Below, in pieces: positions 61,440 through 64,000 of a stretch of 64,000 nt of DNA. Positions within the stretch are counted from its first letter, which is position 1, and each line of letters starts with the position of its first letter. The notes under the pieces are model-generated. The model was not told the origin of the DNA, did not search any database, and saw only the letters and a program-made list of their open reading frames with translations. Location: assembly GCA_034678485.1 (NCBI GenBank), contig JAXDBU010000014.1, forward strand, positions 16,760 through 80,759, written 5' to 3'. This DNA is from PLanc-01 sp034678485 (GTDB lineage Bacteria; Planctomycetota; Phycisphaerae; Sedimentisphaerales; Anaerobacaceae). Both the position numbers and the translations under genes were made by a program.

Positions 61440-64000
61440 ATGCAGACGGTCGGTGGCATCGGGAACGAGGGAAAGCGCGGAATCGTGCAGTCGGGTGTGA
61501 CGGTCGGGGTCCTGCTGGTGGTGCTCTGCGGCATGGTCCAGGGACAGATCGAGGTCAACGAGCCCGGCCTGCATGACGGAGAGAGTGTCTATGGCCTTGT
61601 GACCGCGGCGACGCCGGACCCTAATGTGAACGATCTGTCGATCTTCGTGTGGGCCTGGGGTGAAACCGATCCCAATCTGTACTCCAATGTCGCCTTTCAT
61701 GTTGTCGGCCTCTATTCCGACGTGAATCTGGTCAACATCGGCGCCATCGATGTCAACGCCATCGGCGGGATTGCGGACGCCAACGACGGTGACGCCTATG
61801 CCCGCATCCTGACGGCCGGAGGCGTCTATGTCGCCGGAGACGCGAACAATACGGGAGACATCACGGTTACGGCCGTCGGCGGCACGGCGGATGCCAACGA
61901 TGGAATCGCCTACGCCAACATTGAGCATGCCTACGGTCTCTTTGCGGACGGAGACGTCAACAATGCGGGGGATATCCGCATCACGGCTGCAGGCGGTCCC
62001 GCGAATGCCACCGGCAGCTTCACTTCGGCCTATGCCCAGGTCGTCGTCAACGGCATCGAGGCCACGTACGGAGATGTCAACAATACGGGCGACATCACCG
62101 TTGCCGGCGCGGGAGGGACGGGGGACTCCGGGGGCGCCACATTTGCCTATGCGGTTGTCAGAGGCGTGGCTGCGGAAGGCCCCATAGACAACACAGGGGA
62201 CATTGCCGTCACTGCCACGGGAGGAACCGCAACCGGCGGTGTGTACGCCTGGGCTGAGGCCATTGGTCTGTCCGCCTATCAGGGCATCGACAACGCGGGG
62301 GCCGTCACCGTCACGGCCGTCGGCGGGACGGTAACCGCCGGCGGTGATTCCATGCTGGCCGAGGCCTACGCCATCGCCAGAGGCCTCCTTGGCAACGGGA
62401 TCGACAACACGGGGACGGTATCCGCCTCGGCCGCCGGGGGGACTGCGAACACCCACGGCAATCTCTCCGTGGCCGCCGCCAATGCCGATGCCCAAGGCAT
62501 CCTCAGCAGTTCCGGCGACCTGACCAACGCTGGCGCCATCGATGTCAGCAGCGAGGGCGGGACCGCAACCAGCGAACACAGCGCCTTCGCGGACGGCAAT
62601 GCTTACGGAATCCACCTCGGTAGTGGGACGGTGACCAACAGCGGCGCTCTCGACGTGCGCATGGTCGGCGGGACGGCCCACGGAGTCTCCTCGTTCGAGG
62701 GCGATCCGTACTCCGCCGTCGAGGTCTACGCGGATGCGAACACCGTTGGGTACGGCGTTTTCGCCCAACACGTGGTCAACACGGGCCAGGTCTATGTCAA
62801 CGGCAACGGCGGACAAGCCGAGGCCCAGACCCACGTCGACATCTACGGCTCGGCCGAGACCCGTGCCTATGCCCGCGCCGACGCCGAGACGTACGGGATC
62901 TACGCGACAGCTGATGTGAACAACGTGGCAACCATTCAAGCGGTCGCCGTCGGAGGATCCGCGACAGCCGACGCCGACGTGGACGCCTCCGCTTGGGCCG
63001 GGGTGAGCGCCTATGCCCATGCCTCTGCCGATGCCAACGCCTACGGACTCTACGGTGGGACGGACGTGGTCAACACAAGCCACATCATGGCCAGCATCAT
63101 CGCCTCGAATGCCGACGCGCTGGCGTCCATCGATATCGGCGACACGCAGGAAGCCGAGGCCGATCCATCGGCCTTTGCCTACGGCCGCGCAGGCGGCTAC
63201 GGAATCTACGCCGGGGACGACGTGGACAACAGCGGTTTGATCACCGTGATCACCAACGGAGGAACCGCCGATGCCAACGCCATGGTCGAGAGGGCCTATC
63301 TGTACGGCCCGGCGTATGTCCGCGCGGCGGCCGACGCCAACATGGCCGTCTACGGCATCCGGGCCGGGGGCGAGGTGGACAACAGTGCCAACGTCGTCCT
63401 GATCACCGCCGGGCATCATGCAAACGCCTACGCCGACGCGGACATCACGGCCCGCGCCTGGGCCCAGGCCAATGCCGACGCCAACACCTACGCGATCCAT
63501 GCCCGGGGGGACGTCGATGGGACCGGCAACGTCAACATCATGGCCTCCGGTGGAACGACTCAAGCGGACGCCCGCGCGGCCGATGAGGCCTATGCCTCTG
63601 CGTCCGCCGACGCTGCCGCATACGGCATCTACAGCAGCGAGGGAAGCGTGGCCTCGGCCGGGAACATGGCGATCGATGCGACCGGCTCGACCTCGTATGC
63701 AACCGCGGCGGGCGATGGCGACGCCAGCGCCCTCGCGACGGCCAATGCGGACGCCTACGGCATCCACGCCGCGGTGGATGCGAGCAACGGGGGGACGGTG
63801 TCCGTCAATGCCCGGGCCGGCGCCGCCCATGCGGACGCCAACGCCCCCTCCGACGCATATGCCTATGCCATTGCGGACGCGTACGCCTACGGCGTCTACG
63901 CCGGCGCCAACGCGGCCAGCGACACTCGCCTCAACATATGGGCGGTCGGCGGGACCGCGGTGGCCCCCGCCGGCAGTGAAGGCGACGCCCAGGTCGCCGT
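61440..64000 (+). CDS. giant Ala/Asp-rich repeat surface protein, 3' end beyond the window
   Basis: An open frame from the ATG at 61440 (AAGGGAG 7 bases upstream) reaches the window edge, 853 codons without a stop. A signal-like segment (GVTVGVLLVVLCGMVQGQ) is followed from about residue 115 by at least 16 imperfect repeats of 33-52 residues. Each has the core [IVL]YAxxDVNNTGDITVxAxGGTA followed by an Ala/Asp/Tyr-rich tail (ADANAYG type). The tail grows longer toward the C-terminus. The pattern suggests a beta-solenoid adhesin or autotransporter-like passenger exported to the surface; the anchor domain, if any, lies outside the window. A strong promoter is upstream. The opposite-strand frame covering this region is a shadow. 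Confidence 0.85.
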   Translation, partial: MQTVGGIGNEGKRGIVQSGVTVGVLLVVLCGMVQGQIEVNEPGLHDGESVYGLVTAATPDPNVNDLSIFVWAWGETDPNLYSNVAFHVVGLYSDVNLVNIGAIDVNAIGGIADANDGDAYARILTAGGVYVAGDANNTGDITVTAVGGTADANDGIAYANIEHAYGLFADGDVNNAGDIRITAAGGPANATGSFTSAYAQVVVNGIEATYGDVNNTGDITVAGAGGTGDSGGATFAYAVVRGVAAEGPIDNTGDIAVTATGGTATGGVYAWAEAIGLSAYQGIDNAGAVTVTAVGGTVTAGGDSMLAEAYAIARGLLGNGIDNTGTVSASAAGGTANTHGNLSVAAANADAQGILSSSGDLTNAGAIDVSSEGGTATSEHSAFADGNAYGIHLGSGTVTNSGALDVRMVGGTAHGVSSFEGDPYSAVEVYADANTVGYGVFAQHVVNTGQVYVNGNGGQAEAQTHVDIYGSAETRAYARADAETYGIYATADVNNVATIQAVAVGGSATADADVDASAWAGVSAYAHASADANAYGLYGGTDVVNTSHIMASIIASNADALASIDIGDTQEAEADPSAFAYGRAGGYGIYAGDDVDNSGLITVITNGGTADANAMVERAYLYGPAYVRAAADANMAVYGIRAGGEVDNSANVVLITAGHHANAYADADITARAWAQANADANTYAIHARGDVDGTGNVNIMASGGTTQADARAADEAYASASADAAAYGIYSSEGSVASAGNMAIDATGSTSYATAAGDGDASALATANADAYGIHAAVDASNGGTVSVNARAGAAHADANAPSDAYAYAIADAYAYGVYAGANAASDTRLNIWAVGGTAVAPAGSEGDAQVA

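Noticed and set aside
61311..63830. Long minus-strand frame of 839 codons
   Set aside because: It is the complement of the repeat-protein frame; its Gly/Val/Asp-rich product has no start site or domain, while the plus-strand frame has a promoter, ribosome binding site and signal peptide.
1..64000. CRISPR arrays, insertion sequences and rRNA genes
   Set aside because: No evenly spaced identical repeats, no transposase or terminal inverted repeats, and no rRNA sequence were seen; the repeats found are short palindromes.

Overview
The window looks like chromosomal DNA from a Planctomycetota bacterium, probably of the Phycisphaerae lineage. This is an inference from gene content: LamG (concanavalin-like) proteins, prepilin-type proteins ending in a DGHV motif, ECF sigma factors beside membrane Ser/Thr kinases, a Cys-type sulfatase, a PEP-CTERM-like protein and GC-rich codon use. 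No rRNA or taxonomic marker is present.

Layout. 1-6.9 kb (minus strand): a small ORF, an ECF sigma factor, an unknown gene, then Ser/Thr kinase, prepilin-like protein and a LamG protein that leaves the window; the last three are tightly coupled. 7.0-13.2 kb (plus strand, divergent): a compact type VI secretion-like cluster of a TagH-C-terminus-like protein, TssL, TssM and a TagF-like protein, with no TssJ, TssK, sheath, tube or ClpV in view. 13.3 kb: tRNA-Ser(CGA). 13.5-16.3 kb: sodium/solute symporter and a duplicated rhamnose-mutarotase-like lipoprotein. 16.6-19.3 kb: an XPB-type helicase overlapping a Bax1-like (DUF790) nuclease. 19.7-20.5 kb: PEP-CTERM-like protein.

20.7-35.6 kb (all minus strand): a glycan-degradation block. 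A GH2 enzyme fused to a glutaminase-A-like module, a second glycoside hydrolase, a heparan-N-sulfatase-like sulfatase and a xylulokinase-like FGGY kinase lead into an ECF sigma factor and a very large kinase/propeller/LamG protein. 35.9-41.1 kb: phosphate uptake operon pstS-pstC-pstA-pstB2-pstB1-phoU behind a PHO-box-like array; the two PstB subunits carry complementary active-site losses. 41.2-47.3 kb: a Tat-exported isomerase-like protein, a CBS-GGDEF-HD-GYP protein and a membrane ECF sigma factor with a large C-terminal domain. 48-54.5 kb: secreted beta-helix protein, a prepilin-like protein and two related lipoproteins. 54.5-61.2 kb: HIT protein, dGTPase, an ATPase/DUF4276-like pair that may be a defence module, PgpA, UppP and two unknowns. 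61.4 kb to the end: a very long Ala/Asp-rich repeat protein that leaves the window.

Several families of short palindromic repeats are scattered between genes. Some lie inside reading frames: one in the Bax1-like gene, one in pstS, one at the start of pstC and one at the end of a lipoprotein gene, so they add peptide segments to otherwise conserved proteins. Most gene calls rest on motif recognition by eye; no database search was run.
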